A stretch of 64,000 nucleotides of DNA from Pictodentalium vernedei (GCA_031216915.1 CM062290.1:378554718-378618717), one strand, 5' to 3'. Counted from the first letter of the stretch, positions 1 through 11,888 are shown. A program made the numbers and translations. The notes: a model not told the origin generated them from the letters alone.

Positions 1-82
1 GGCCGTGGGAAGCCTTCATTCCTAATGGTACTGCCATCAAAGATTCGATCAAATCTAGTCTCGCTTGAGAAATTGAAAATGT

Positions 83-155
83 TTATGGTATTCTTTAGAT
101 TCACATTGAATATTTCAGTTGGTCGTAAAAACGATTCGAAAGTGAGTGAATCTAA
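83..155 (+). repeat. Fragment of dispersed repeat W
   Basis: The stretch TTCAGTTGGTCG with the preceding A/T-rich context resembles the start of repeat W at about 43490-43660 and 53085-53300. Only a short piece is present and similarity is judged by eye. Confidence 0.3.
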
Positions 156-265
156 ATATAGATGATGGACTATTTAAGGGTTAGACAGGTTCCAGACAAT
201 AGCACTGTCGATTTTCTTGTTGCTGGCTTAAGAGCTCGATCCATTAGATGAAACGTTGTTTATTA

Positions 266-501
266 CAGTACAGCCGCCATGGGCTGGTCACTTTCCACGG
301 GTGGGTAGTATTTCCACGGTCTCAATAATATTAGATTCCAGAAACTAATTATAGGAATAAGCATCAAAAATTTAATTAATGAGGCATCGGGTACAACCCG
401 GTGCTTCATTAATTAAAATTTTGCTGCTGATGATTTTTATTACCTAGTAACCGCATTACCGCCCACGCGTGGATTACGACCAGTCCATGGCAACTGTACT
501 G
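266..501. mobile_element. MITE family F, copy 1 (Tc1/mariner-like)
   Basis: A 236-bp element with inverted ends CAGTACAGCCGCCATGG and CCATGGCAACTGTACTG. TA precedes the left end; the right flank reads GA, so the presumed TA duplication is changed on that side. The centre is a hairpin, GAGGCATCGGGT/ACCCGGTGCTTC, with ATTAATGA/TTCATTAAT arms. A second copy lies at 14354-14597 and a single-arm remnant at 37552-37629. It has no coding capacity. The superfamily is inferred from the TA site and the CAGT start. Confidence 0.75.
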
Positions 502-1413
502 GATATTGTCTTTCCTTAGAACCTGGATTATTTCTCGGATGGATACACTGCTCCATGAATGTTTCGATGATGATCCACCCCACGTTCTGGAAGTCTGCAT
601 ACGGCGATCCCACTCAGAAGTAGAGGATTAGAAGGGTGTGCCGCTGACGTGACGAATCAAACAAATTCTTCAAATTTACCTTGCAATATACAAAAAGAGT
701 ATCGATGCAGCCGATGCAAATTTTGTTGACATCAATTGCCTGGGGCAAAAAAAAAAAAACATAACTTATGACAATTTGAGTCAAGGCCAAAATCATTCCA
801 GCGAGAGTAAAAATTCATGCTGCTGAAAAATAGGACAACTGAATGTTCGACTGTTCAGCTTGTAGAATCTTAGAAAATAAGATTCAGGGCACATGGGGAC
901 ATTCAAAGTCTGCATTTAGAGGGAAAATGCCCGCATATGCACCTCCGTAGCGCCGCCACTGTTACCAATGTCAACGTTTAGAAATGGATGTGATTAACAC
1001 TACAGGTTGTATTTCGCGATCAATTAACCGTTTGAGCCGGTTAGACCGCTTTTCCAGGTCAGCTTCATTTGGTCTAATTTCATAAAGTAAATTTATGCTC
1101 AGCGAATTTGTGGAGGTAAACCAATAAATATTTTCAACACGCGTCCCGAACAATATGAATGTGACCACATCGTAATGAATGTGGACTCTATCAAATGACG
1201 CAATTAAAATGATACGGAAGATTCCACAATTGTTTAAAGGGGAAACGTGGCAGGCTGCTATATTTTACAGAGACTTTCGGTTATTCCAAACGTTGCCCGT
1301 CGTTCACGTAACGTCATCATAACCTCATCTTGACCATCTGTTATACCAAAAACAATTGTTTGAATCTCATATTCTTGTAATCAGTCTAACATATTGTGTT
1401 TCTCAATACTTTC
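502..1413. other. Unannotated stretch with one transposon end
   Basis: No gene is recognised. The only feature is GCGCCGCCACTG at 949-960, which matches the CAGTGGCGGCGC-type end of hAT-like repeats common in invertebrates. The rest is A/T-rich with no clear reading frame. Confidence 0.4.
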
Positions 1414-1661
1414 TTAACCTTTTACCCAACGCAGACGATATCAAAATTTATTAATTTAAACATCATGTTTTAAATTTTTTCAAAAAATTTCAACAAAACC
1501 ATATCATGTGACCCCTCGTTGGAACGAGCTCAACGAGCTCGTTCCAACGAGGGGTCACATGATATGGTTTTGTTGAAATTTCTTGAAAAATAATATTTTT
1601 TCCACTGCTGAATTTGCATATTACGCGGGCGGATGCGGTCGATTTGTTGGTAAAGGGTTAA
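1414..1661 (+). mobile_element. TTAA MITE family A, copy 1 (piggyBac-like)
   Basis: A 248-bp element bounded by TTAA on both sides, beginning CCTTTTACCCAACGCAGACG and ending in GGTAAAGGGTTAA. The centre is a long hairpin built on CGTTGGAACGAGCTC and its complement, flanked by CATATCATGTGACCCC arms. The outer 70 bp on each side are not mirror images, so only the ends and the core are inverted. The TTAA site and CCC start are hallmarks of piggyBac-type elements. No transposase is present, so it would need one supplied in trans. Confidence 0.85.
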
Positions 1662-1691
1662 TGTGTGTTTGTAATATGAATAAACTGAACC

Positions 1692-1885
1692 ATTGGGGGC
1701 GCGAAGGCATTAGACGTCAAACCGAAAGGTCCTTGGGTCGATCCCCACCAAGGGTAACTGCGAATGTATCCTTGGGCAAGGCACTTAATTCCTATGGTTT
1801 CCGCGATGGCACGGTAGCACTGTGTACTAAGGTGTACTGCACGACGATGGTGCGCATGTCTTCAACCAAAGTTAACCCTTTTTGT
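1692..1885 (+). mobile_element. tRNA-headed SINE, 3'-truncated
   Basis: The head contains a degenerate B-box-like GGTCGATCCCC region and the body contains TCCTTGGGCAAGGCACTTAA and GCGCATGTCTTCAACCAA, matching the fuller SINE at 54319-54747. Similarity stops soon after the CAACCAA motif, so the 3' body and A-rich tail are missing. No target duplication is visible. Confidence 0.65.
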
Positions 1886-2541
1886 GCCCTCTGTTCTTTC
1901 CTTAACACTGTAGAATCAAATCTATCGAACAGAAAGGCGAAAACATTGTACTTCAGATATTATGTTCGTCTGTGATTCAGTCGTGAGTTTGGAATAATTA
2001 TGAATCAGTGTTGTAAATGCCAGATTGTAATCCTATCACGACCCGATTGAGAAAAACAAATAGAATGCTTTTGCATTCGTTGTACTTTAATGTTCCGTTC
2101 CCGTTCTAAAACAGAAATATTGTTTAAAAAACTAAACAATGGGCTTCTCTACAGTCTGTAACTTCTTGAAATAAATTTATCGAACTCTGTCCAACGTTGA
2201 CTAAAAGTTTCGTAGTTTTAGTGTTTGAAACCACATCGAATAATAGTCGTTGGCCTCAGTGAACGGGCTTCAGATAAAAAAAAATATCTTGATTGTATGT
2301 TTCTGAATAGTTCTTCTATTTATAATTCTGATAGAAATGTTCTGAAAAAGTTTTGTGATGGGCGATAATATTTGTTTTCTTCTCAAGACTTTGAACGATT
2401 GGGGTATTTGTTTCTGTGTTACGTTGAAATGAATGTCGAGTTACCTCCCATCGATCTGAAATCCAGCAATGAAATAAAAGTTGTTTGTGTTCAGTTCTGC
2501 TCCTCTCTGAAACTTTATTATATATATATATATATTATATA
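1886..2541. other. Unannotated A/T-rich stretch
   Basis: No gene or dispersed family is recognised. A short (TA)n microsatellite ends at about 2535, directly before palindrome J. Confidence 0.4.
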
Positions 2542-2703
2542 AAGAGTAATCGGTTGACTGGACTGGTTACGTGAAATAATTCATGAGAGGCGAGGGATGT
2601 TGTACAAACACGAGTGTGCGAATGCGCACGAGTGTTCTACAATATAGTCCCTCGCCTCGAATGAATTATTTCACGTAAACAGTCCAGTAAAGCGATTACT
2701 CTG
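2542..2703. mobile_element. Single-copy palindromic element J
   Basis: A 162-bp imperfect palindrome from AGAGTAATCG to CGATTACTCT. The arms include CGTGAAATAATTCATG and its inverse, then GCGAGGGA/TCCCTCGC, then an inner hairpin with AACACGAGTGTGCG and CGCACGAGTGTT. It has the form of a MITE, but no second copy is seen here and the target duplication is unclear. Confidence 0.6.
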
Positions 2704-2739
2704 TTTATCACTTTTCATTATTAACGATAATTATATTAT

Positions 2740-2978
2740 TTAACCCTTCACCTAAAGTAACGTCCAGCGCTAATCTCAAAAATTGCCAATTAATTTTCAT
2801 TATTTTTTCATTTTTTGTCTCTAAAACATAGGTTATGACCCCTCATTGGAACGAGCTCGTCGAGCTCGTTCCAATGAGGGGTCATAACCTATATTTTTGA
2901 GACAAAAAATGAAAATAATAGCTATTCAAAAATTTTTTTGCAAGTGTCGTCTGCTTTTCATGTTAGGTAAAGGGTTAA
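2740..2978 (+). mobile_element. TTAA MITE family B, copy 1 (piggyBac-like)
   Basis: A 239-bp element flanked by TTAA, with ends CCCTTCACCTAAAG and GTTAGGTAAAGGG. The core has CATAGGTTATGACCCCTC arms around the GGAACGAGCTCG hairpin. The inner 45-50 bp is the same as in family A, while the subterminal sequences differ (A: GCAGACGATATC; B: AACGGCCAAAACCGGCC in other copies). Confidence 0.85.
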
Positions 2979-3908
2979 AAACAAAAAAAAAACAAAAAAA
3001 AACAAACAATGAAGTCCCCATTACACCCTAGGCGAAGCGTCTTTGTTTGAGCACACGGATACATGACACAATTGTTGATTGCATAATTCACTTGTGTAGT
3101 TATCGTTTATAATCAAACCCGGAAATCCCAGTATATCACACTTTGGAAAGTAATAATATACCCCTTTTGTTAACAATTGAAGCAACTTGCAACGTTTTAT
3201 TATTGCTTAGTGATCTAATTAGAAACTGGGGACAATCAACGAGCCCCCAGATCATAGGGAAATTTACGAAACGAGTCCTGTAAATAAGGCCAGAAACGAG
3301 CCTTCAGAAGGACAAGCCCTTATTTAGTTATAAGTTTAGTTAATTACACTATAAACTGAGGACAAGTTGGCAATTTCATTTGTCATTTGATATAAAATCC
3401 GATAAATGATGCCTAAATGGATCAAGGAACAAACAGATTACCAAATACTACGGAGCCCTAAACTTCCAAAAAAAATAGAAAAAATACGGTTTAAACCACT
3501 CTCGGGCCCCATCCAGTGTTCTCACAGGACCGAAACTGTCTGGTGCCACATTTTTAGCCATTCGGTCTATTTTAGTATCAAACAAAGTGCGTTCGTTCCA
3601 AAACCCTGATGGAAGGGGAAGGAGTGTACTTCGCTGTCTGATCTAAATAAATTGATCGAATTTTGAAAAATGAACAGACAATTATTTCAAGAGTGAACGG
3701 ACAACTACTGGTCACGGAAAAAATCCGACAGAACACGGAAGTTATGACGAAATCGGTAGGCGAAAATGGCGGTCATCTAGATTATATCTATGCCGCTGAT
3801 TGAATTAATGGTCAGGTTGATTGTTGTCGGTACATATATCTGTTGTTGCACTTAGATTAATCGGCTAATTACTGTTAATAAAATGGGCTTAGTGGGTCGT
3901 CAGTTTTC
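2979..3908. other. Unannotated stretch
   Basis: No recognisable gene, repeat family or palindrome. It holds an A-rich tract at about 2979-3006, adjoining the MITE. Confidence 0.4.
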
Positions 3909-4003
3909 ACAAAAGTCAGTATTTAATCAGATACATACTTCCTACCGTCGCGAGTCACTCGCGACGGTATGAAGTATGTATCTAATTAAATGCAGGCCTT
4001 TGT
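3909..4003. repeat. Short palindrome K
   Basis: Nearly perfect inverted arms of about 40 bp meet at CCGTCGCGAGTCACTCGCGACGG-type dyad symmetry (arms 3917-3955 and 3957-3995). The outer parts, TTTAATCAGATACATAC and GTATGTATCTAATTAAA, pair with a few mismatches. It may be a small MITE or hairpin relic. Confidence 0.55.
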
Positions 4004-4046
4004 AAAGTTAAGATAAAAACAATGTGTCATTACCACTCACTGACAA

Positions 4047-4455
4047 TTATATATTTATTTATTATTTATTATTTATTGGTATTTAAGGTCACATACTTAT
4101 GCACAATGGCTAATCATGACCGTAACAGTTTTAAGGATGGAGTAAGCCGGAGTACCCGGAGAGAACCACCGAGCAACGACGAGCAGCTGCTAGCTCCCCA
4201 GCATCATAACTCCACACGGCAGCACAGACATGGTTAGATTGGTTGAAGACATGCGCGCCATCGACGTGCAGTACGCCTTAGTACTCGGCGTCATCGTGCC
4301 CCCCCCCCCACACCCATGTAGACAATTGGGGTTAAGTGCCAAGGACACAACACGGGACTCCGAATCGATCGCTCAGACGGTCACCCATCCGAGGATTAAC
4401 CGGGCTCGACATTGCTTAACTTCGGTGATCTGACGAGAACCGGTTACCGCAACAC
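4047..4455 (-). mobile_element. 5S-rRNA-headed SINE, full length
   Basis: On the minus strand the head reads TCAGATCACCGAAGTTAAGC, then a GTCGAGCCCGGTTAAT and GGATGGGTGACCG segment. This matches the internal control region of 5S rRNA, as in SINE3-type elements. A body with the CATGTCTTCAACCAATCTAA motif and an ATAAATAAATAA-like tail follow. The flanks carry CACTGACAA at 4038-4046 and 4456-4464, a target duplication that supports L1-type retrotransposition. A C-run replaces part of the body. Confidence 0.85.
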
Positions 4456-4464
4456 CACTGACAA

Positions 4465-6150
4465 GTAACGTTGAAATTTTGTCCAAACACAATTTCCAAC
4501 ACCTTATTGACAAAACAAGTAATAACATATTGCTTTTTGTGTGTTTCGTCATCTCTCGTGCTCTTCACTTCCGCAACGGTTTTCTTTCATAAGTGAAAGA
4601 AACCTTTTTGGTGCCCAAATTGTAGCCAACGTGTCTAATTTTCAGTGCAGTTCTCTAAGCTGGTACCCGACAGCGTGAACTCTGACCCCATCCCACCATT
4701 TCTTCTATTCTACGCCAGTCATCGACTCATCTTGGTAATGTCTCCTACTCTCTTCTCTTCATAGCTCTTCCAAATGAGTCCAAGAGTAAATAGCTGTGCC
4801 TGGAGTAAGCTGTGTTCTAACGACTCGAATCTTATCGACCAAATGAGCTAACGAGTAAACACTCAAAAGAATCACTTCTCGTACTCATTTCGCATATTGG
4901 ATTGTCGTCGTCCAGTTTGTTGTACGATGGGGGTGCTGGAACTGCAAGTGATGTGTTGCGCGCGAGGTAGTTCAAGTTGGGCAGCTTGAAATGTGCATTA
5001 CACCTGGTATATTTTTGGCCAACCTATTACCTAACGTAAAGTCAATACCCGGCCAGATCTATAAACACACATCGTCATTCAGATTTGAGCCTTCTCTCAA
5101 TGTTCAACTCCAAAACATAGCTTATCCACCCTCGTTGGAACGAGCTCCATTTTCATGTCTCTATCTAGGTTTGATGCAGATCATTCGTTCGCATCTCTAC
5201 TTACTGCATGCTTTCGCTCTTGGAGGCGTTTTAATAGGTTGGTTTCTACCAAGGCGTACTTTTTCTAACTTGTCACCTTCGGTGATTAATATCCGATTAT
5301 GCCGGTATAAGGGTACGATCGGTCGAGTATTTCCTAACTGAGTCATTCGTACAGAAGAGTTTTTGATTGGTTCAACAGTGGCAGTTCCAGTGAATCCAAA
5401 TTACTTTATTTTCGGTTCGTAGATATCTCTTTGAAGTATTCGTGTCCAAGGTTTTCTAATTGGTTCAACATTTTCTCTCTTTTGCAGTTGCGGTAATTCC
5501 ACTAAGCGGTTGTGTGTGGGGGTCTTCTCGTGTCTTCTCGGAGGGTCTCTACTTTGAACATCTTTCCACAGCTTAAGTACTGAAAGATCCGTAGATGGAT
5601 CGTGTGTGACGCAATAAACTTTTCATTTAAACTCGCGGTTGTGAACTGCACCTATTCCTGATTATGCGCGAAGGTTTGGGAGATCAATCCTGATTGTTCT
5701 CTCTAAAGCCTTGTCGCGAAGCAGCCAGTCAATCAGCAACCCACTCAATTTCGGCGCCTCTCTTTCGGTACCCCATCACACAACAGGCTTACCTTCGGTA
5801 CCTTTTTCCACCGTATGTGCTAAAGTAATGGAACACATTATGCCACATTGTGTACACAACACATCAGCAGTCTACCTTTAGTGTTGCGTAGAAACCTATT
5901 TCGGCAACATATTATTGACCTGGCTTGACCTCGGCGTCCATGTTGTGTCGTTCGTACCTTTCTGATAGTACTGATTGTTCACAAATGTGTACACAAAACA
6001 CAAACACACCCCGACACAACCCATGTGCTGCATGTGTTGTGTTTACATTGCTAACTATCACATAAGCATATCTCGATACAATCAACAGAAATTCTCGTAT
6101 ATGTAAAATATCCTAACATGCAAATGCCCAAGCAACTTATAAAGTGATTC
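4465..6150. other. Unannotated stretch with repeat scraps
   Basis: No gene is recognised. It contains scraps of repeat X (for example ACGACTCGAATCTTATCGA at about 4819) and one half of a family B hairpin at 5108-5147, listed separately. About 5830-6050 is rich in short ACACAAC/GTTGTGT words without clear elements. Confidence 0.4.
5108..5147 (+). mobile_element. Half hairpin of MITE family B
   Basis: The left core arm of family B, CAAAACATAGCTTAT then CCTCGTTGGAACGAGCTC, is present and stops at the dyad centre. The other arm and both ends are absent. Confidence 0.6.
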
Positions 6151-7200
6151 AGGTTGAGCATACTAACACTTGGTCGAGGACAGCTGTGGGATACAGGGTC
6201 CGAGACAGCTAACAACCCTGCTGCGGTGGAACAAGTAAGTAGTAGTGGCATAGACGCTATGAACACCATGACAGGTCTAAAAACTAGGAGCCGTATTGGT
6301 GTAAGGGTCATGAAGACTGGTTGGAAGCCGTTTAGGGGCGAGGAGCTTCATAGAAGCTAGTGCCGAAGAAGCTTTGGGTGGCATAGGAGCCAATACTCGG
6401 ATGAGGTGTTACCCTGTCAAGCGATTGTTCGATAGTTCATTTCCTCCATGAGATTCGAGCCGCCTCAGCCACTGCTCGATTTTCTATTGGGAGCCAAGAT
6501 CCGTATAGGAGTAAGGAGCCATGTAGGAGCGACGAACCATAAAGACAGATCTAGAAGAAATGGTTAAATATAGCAGTCGTGGCAATATTGACTGCGCCTC
6601 GCCGTATTGATAGAAGGTTGCAACAGGAGTAGTGGTAGGAAAATATGGAACTAGACAGACGCAGACACAGTAGAAGCGGATCATATAACAAAAAGCGATG
6701 ACCATGTACAAGTCAGTATTAGTGGTCAGGGAGTTATGGAAGGCATGGGATGGTCTCGGAGCTAGAAGCAATAGTGGTAGGAGCCGTGGAGACTGTTCTA
6801 AGAGCTAGGATCCGTATAGGAGCGATTTCGAGCCAAGAATCTTTCAGGGGTGTTTCTGGGGCCTGATGAGTTGTCACTCTTTCAAGCCCATTGTTCGATA
6901 AGATTCGAGTCGTCAGGCTATGGGGCTGAAAGTTATGTCGGCGGTGGGAGCCATGGAGACTGGCCTGTGAGCTAGGAGTCGTATAGGAACTAGGAGAGGA
7001 TAGGAGCTAGGGTCTCCAAAACCTTGTGGTGGTCTACGAACCAATATGACCAGATGAGCCCTGCGATGAATCACTCTTTCGAGCAATTGTTCAATAGCTC
7101 ATTTGCTTGATAAGATTCATCTCTTCAGAACATAGCCACTGATCGGGTGAGAGGTGGATTCAAAAGTAGGAGATATGAAGGGAATCGAGCGGTCTGGGAG
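6150..7200. repeat. Decayed repeat X cluster with GGAGCC-type units
   Basis: Loose repeats of GGAGCC, GAGCTAGGA and CCGTATAGGAG words recur at about 6288, 6486, 6800 and 6960. They are interspersed with TCGATAAGATTCGAGTCGT, also seen at 4819, 14890-15330, 39550-39660, 59330-59420 and 61680. It is a diverged dispersed family of unknown type. No reading frame is convincing. Confidence 0.45.
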
Positions 7201-7213
7201 CAAATATTCAGTC

Positions 7214-7293
7214 GACGAGTTTTCCCCTGAGTTCCAATGAGTTCTATTTGCCTATTGGCACATAGAACACATTGAAACTCAGGGAACGGAGTA
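7214..7293. repeat. Palindrome I, copy 1
   Basis: Inverted arms CCCTGAGTTCCAATGAGTTC and GAACACATTGAAACTCAGGG surround a TTGGCACATA loop. A related hairpin lies at 59830-59908. Confidence 0.6.
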
Positions 7294-7962
7294 GCTTGCT
7301 ATGAGTAGATACACTGATAAGATACACGGTGGACCCGGCATAGGCAGAAACTGAGGATTCTTGGAGTTTTCGAGTATGTTTTTGTATCGGAAATATTTGC
7401 TAGTTGTTAGCTCCTTTTAGATAATTAAATATACTCCTGTCCAGAACACCCCAACACTTTCTTATCACATAGTAACCCCGAGCCTACCGAAAAACCAGCA
7501 TGGCATCCTTCTTTATTCAAAATGGATGACAGAAACAGAAAAAAACATGGGCTGCCCATACGTACAGTCATCACTGTTCTAAATATTTAGTTGAGAGTTA
7601 TCTGCCTTGAAATATTGTCGGATATGATGCAATATTCGAAAATAAGGCTAGAAGAAAAACGTCTTGCTGAGAAAACTGTAAAAACTGTTTTATTGGGTCT
7701 TCACATTAATGCTGAATACTCCGCAAAACAAAAATGACCAGAGAATTTCTGGACCTAAAAAATGCAGTTAACTCTTTATGTATTTTTGTTGGAAATTCCC
7801 CAAATTGGGTTCAGGTTCGTGTTGAATTTTTTTTCTTATTCGTAGCATGACTCCCCCCTCCCCGGTTTCTGGCCAGAGAAAGTTGTCTGTAGGTCTGTAC
7901 TTTATGTACATTTTGAATATCTAATTTTAAGTAATGCGATCAGGTTTTTCACATATATAGTA

Positions 7963-9491
7963 CTCGAAGTTTGCAAAGCACCAAGTACATCCAACTACCT
8001 GTTTTACGTTTTGGTTGAAATATTGTAATGAAAAGTGTATCTATTTTCTATTTAATTATATCTTTAATGATTTAAGTACAGAAATTAAGATTTTATTTGT
8101 GTTTGTGTATGGAAAATGGAAATTATTTGTAAAAGATGAAATTTTTCAATTTGCCAAAAAGTTGACGGAGCGAACTGGTATGGGTTCAATATCGAGTATG
8201 AGATCCATTACTGTTAATTACAGCTTGCCAACGCCTTCTCATGATCCCAATCAGGTTCCTGGTGGTCCTTTGTGGGACGTTGTTCCATTCTTGGACCAGC
8301 ATGGCACCAAGCTCCGGACACTTCTTGGGTGGACTGGACGGGCTGAAATTGCAAACTGCAACTCATTCCAGGCATGTTCGATTGGATTGAGGTCAGGGCA
8401 TCTTGCTGGCCAGTCCATACGCTTTATCCCCTCCCTCTGTAGGTACTCCCCGACAGCATGGGCAACATGAGGACGGGCATTATCGTCCATCAGAATGAAT
8501 CTATCACCCAATGCATCTGCATACTATCTGACGTGGACATCCAGGATCTCATCAATATACCGTTGTGCAGTCAATGTACCACGTTCAAGGATACAGAGCT
8601 CTGTACGTCAATTTCAGCTGATTGATACCGCCCCAGACCATGACTGACCCTCCACCATAGCGGTCATGCTCAGCAATGTTGGCTGCATGGGATCGCTCTC
8701 CTGGTCTTCTCCATACCCTAGAACGTATGGTCTAGGCAGTACCTTGACTCATCTGTAAAAACGACAGGTTGTCAATCTTCTCTGGTCCATCCAACGTAGT
8801 GCATGGCCCATTCATATCGTGCCTGGCTGTGGTTCTGGGACAGCGGAATGCGAATACATGATCTTTTCGATCGGAGATCACCTTCGTGCAACTTTGCCCG
8901 GATAGTCTGCGTCGGAAAATTTATCCCGGATGCATCCTGAAGGTCACTGCGAAGCTGGGTTGCTGTGGGAAAGCGGTTCCTACGGGCCTGAATGATGAAA
9001 AACCGGCCTTCAGCTGCAGATGTTGCCCTGTCTCTGCCACAACCATGCTGTCTTACTGGTGTGCTATACTGCTGAAATCTTGCTTAGGCTCCGGTGATTA
9101 CCGCATGGTGCACACCAAGGACTTCACCAACCTGACGATGGGTAGCCCCTTGCTCCACCATCCCCACAGCCCGCCACATTTCTGCTTCAGACAAATGTCT
9201 TCTTACATTTGCATTTGCCATATTCAATCATTAAATCACAAGGGTTTGTGTTGAAATGAAGACTGATTACCCTACAAATGTCATGTACATGTAGACACGA
9301 AAACATCATGAAAATCAAGAGGTATATGCTTCCAATGACTGTCACGAAAAGTCTGCCTGTCAAGAGAGCTGGGGGACACTGGGGACCATCTCAATACATT
9401 CCTCAATCATATCCACCAAAAATATCGCAAATATGTCACAAGCAAATTTTACAATAATGTGTCAAATATTTGGTGCTTAGCAAACTTTGAG
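7963..9491 (-). mobile_element. Tc1-type DNA transposon, 1.53 kb
   Basis: Inverted ends CTCGAAGTTTGCAAAGCACC and GGTGCTTAGCAAACTTTGAG are flanked by TA at 7961-7962 and 9492-9493. The length is typical of the Tc1/mariner superfamily. It carries one decayed transposase on the minus strand (8186-9221). The homologous empty site is at about 12946 in repeat BB copy 2, which dates the insertion after the BB duplication. Confidence 0.85.
8186..9221 (-). pseudogene. Tc1-family DD34E transposase, decayed
   Basis: A Tc1/mariner transposase binds the element's ends and cuts and pastes it through a DDE catalytic triad in the nucleus. The start at 9221 reads MANANVRRHLSEAEMWRAVG, followed by a helix-turn-helix-like region (EQGATHRQVGEVLGV). 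The first catalytic Asp is visible in VVFTDESRYCLDH, the second in MDDNARPHVAH, and the Glu in WPARCPDLNPIEHAW, with 34 residues between the last two. The C-terminus reads MRRRWQAVINSNGSHTRY and stops at 8186. The span of about 345 codons is normal for the family. The reading frame is broken by several frameshifts and stops (after HHAVITGA, in the first-Asp region and near NELQ), so it is not functional. It is the only gene of its element. Confidence 0.85.
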
Positions 9492-9817
9492 TAGAATAAT
9501 TGTTATCATGGCCGCCTATGGGAAAATCTTTAGTACTGTGATACCAAAAGGAAGTACAGTTGTTTGGCTTCGATATCTGATTTCTCATCATAATTGGATA
9601 TTCTTTCATATTTTAATGACCATTAGGAGGGCACAATTCAAGCAATCCTCTTGTATTGTTTCGAAAATTTATACTATTGTCATGGTCAGCAACAAGGGCT
9701 ATATATTGTCAAAAATAGGGCTTCTGATGCAAGCAAATTCTCATCTTGGCCACCTTTAGCTTCCCGAAACACACAATAATCCCTGCAAAATGCCAAATAA
9801 GAGCACACTCTACCCTC

Positions 9818-10064
9818 TTAACTGGTTGCGTGCTGGAAGCCACTATCACGGCTTCAAAGAAAAGTCAGGGCACCATACTAAAGTTCATATATTTTATGTT
9901 TGTACTTCACAGCCAACCCCCAAAAATGTTATTTCATCTGTAGATATTTGTTGAATTAAAAATTAGTGGAGAGTGCTTTAGAGCACTCTCCACTAATTTA
10001 TAATGCAACAAATTTAATGAAACAGCTATTAGTACCAAAAATAATTTAGCACTCAACCAGTTAA
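9818..10064. mobile_element. TTAA MITE family C, copy 1
   Basis: TTAA-bounded, with inverted ends CTGGTTGCGTGCT and AGCACTCAACCAG. The central hairpin is TAGTGGAGAGTGC/GCACTCTCCACTA. Other copies are at 22468-22717 and 51752-52008. The TTAA target again suggests a piggyBac-type source, but the ends differ from families A and B. Confidence 0.75.
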
Positions 10065-10988
10065 CATACTTATGTAAGCTATGGTTTCCTCCCGTACTCT
10101 TGGTATAGAAGGTGATTCCAATCTGTCAAATTCTCTCCCAAATCACGATACAAGCTCAAAGATGGAAAACCTGCACACACTTCCGTTTACTAATATTTGG
10201 CCTTTTTTTGCCAACTTATGCTGTTTAAACTTTCAAAATCAAAGAGCATTTTCGGCACACAGTTGGGTGAAAAATATGGAAAAAAATGACTTAATTAAAT
10301 GACAAATGGGACTTTGTGCACAACTATCAAAAGAGTTGTGCAGTATTTGTGCTGACAGGTTTGCCATGCCACGGCACAAAATTGCAGAAACAGCTGTAAA
10401 ATATTTTCCATCTCTGATCCCAATGCACAACCCCCAAACCACATACTGGACCGCTCCGCTCATAAAAACCCTCAGGCAAGACTATATTTTATGTTTATAT
10501 CTTAAACTTTCTGTTTCATAGAAATTGTTTTGGGCTTCACCACTTAGGTGCGCTGAGTTATTTTGTCTGATTGCCTGATCCTGGCTCTTCTAACTGCATT
10601 TTAATTTTGCATGACAGTTAGTATTCTTATTTCCACTTCCAAAATGTGTGTCTGCCTGTTTCGGATGTCCATCAGCCTCTGACAAAGTGCTTCTTTGCCT
10701 TCGATTGGCTTTGGTTTACATTTTCAATAATTGACAGCTGACAGCCATTCACCACATCTCATCTTAACAGTTATTACATATTAAGCAAACTTCTGATTCA
10801 TCTCACTGGAAACATTTTACTAAAATTGCCCCCTTTTCTCAAAATGGCTATTTGTAAGGAGCAAAATCAAAGTTAGCAAAGTGCAACTATGGATACATGC
10901 AGCTCAAACACAGCAGTTGCAGAATCCAAATTTGGTGGTTTCGGGTATTTTAGCAGTAATATGAAATAGCACAAAACAGTACATGCTA
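10065..10988. other. Unannotated stretch
   Basis: No gene or known repeat is recognised. Short open frames on both strands are not supported by motifs or splice sites. Confidence 0.35.
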
Positions 10989-11443
10989 CACACTAAACAC
11001 TAAAGTGTTAAAACTGACACTTTCAAGGTGTTAAACCCATTCTAACTCTTAGGGTTTGATTTTAACACTCAAAGTGTAATGCTTTAAGCACTTAGACATT
11101 ACAATCGTCAGACATCTGAAACTTGAATGGATGGCACTTCCCATGTGTCTAGCATTGGGGGTTCTTCCAGAATCGTCCATAATTTAATTTGCGCTTGGTG
11201 GGTACATAATTAAAAGGACACAACGCAGATGACGCGGATCAGGCTCGAGAGTTCGAGCCTGATCAGCGTCATTTGCGTTGCTTCCTTTTTAAGTGTCGCG
11301 ACATTACACTTGTCAAGTGGTATTATTGTAACACCTGTCAAGTTCTGGGATATCTACACTTGAGCAAAGTGCTAGTTCAGCACTTAGTAAGTGTTAAATA
11401 CAGCACTTCAAGTGTAGTTTTTAACACTTTAGTTTTTAGCGTG
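10989..11443 (-). mobile_element. TA MITE family D, copy 1
   Basis: A 455-bp element with inverted ends CACACTAAACACTAAAGTG and CACTTTAGTTTTTAGCGTG, flanked by TA at 10987-10988 and 11444-11445. The core is a hairpin, GATCAGGCTCGAG/CTCGAGCCTGATC, inside AACGCAGATGACGC arms. Near-identical copies in the other orientation lie at 20885-21333 and 60915-61368. Tc1/mariner-like by its TA duplication. Confidence 0.8.
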
Positions 11444-11888
11444 TATGCTGTTGGAAAAAAAGAATTGTGCGTGTTTGTTTCTTAGTGGCATATCAATGAG
11501 TCCATGTGCCTTTTTTAGAAAATTGTGGCTTTTTTCAACTAAAATTGCAAAATATTCATCAAACACAATCTGAAATCTTTTCAGTAGCCAGGATGTGATC
11601 AAAAGAACAACCACAAATAAGAAAATTAATATTACAAGAAACGTTTTTTCTGTAAACATCATTTGAGTGATAACTTTTATTATTGTTTTTAATGAAACGT
11701 GGCCCTTCTGAGAACCAAGACAGGCCAATATTTTACCATGTCAGTAGGTGCAAGAAAATTTTACATTAATTGTTATGATAACATGGGGAGCTTATTGATC
11801 TTGGTATTGGTGAATTATACAGCTGCAATCCCAATTTTTTCAAAAACAAATTTGAGTTTCATGTTGTTGCGATGGGTTTGGAACACTA
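11444..11888. other. Unannotated stretch
   Basis: A/T-rich spacer between MITEs D and H. No gene or repeat is recognised. Confidence 0.35.

Larger units (their letters stand above)
7560..9545. repeat. Dispersed repeat BB, copy 1, split by a Tc1 element
   Basis: 7560-7960 and 9494-9545 together match 12545-12995. Shared landmarks are GAGAGTTATCTGCCTTGAAAT, GATGCAATATTCGAAAATAA and, beyond the insertion, a GGGAAAAT...TACTGTGAT segment. The second copy reads through the site with no transposon. The nature of the repeat is unknown. Confidence 0.65.

Noticed and set aside
8015-8470. Plus-strand gene opposite the Tc1 transposase
   Set aside because: It is the antisense shadow of the conserved DDE region.
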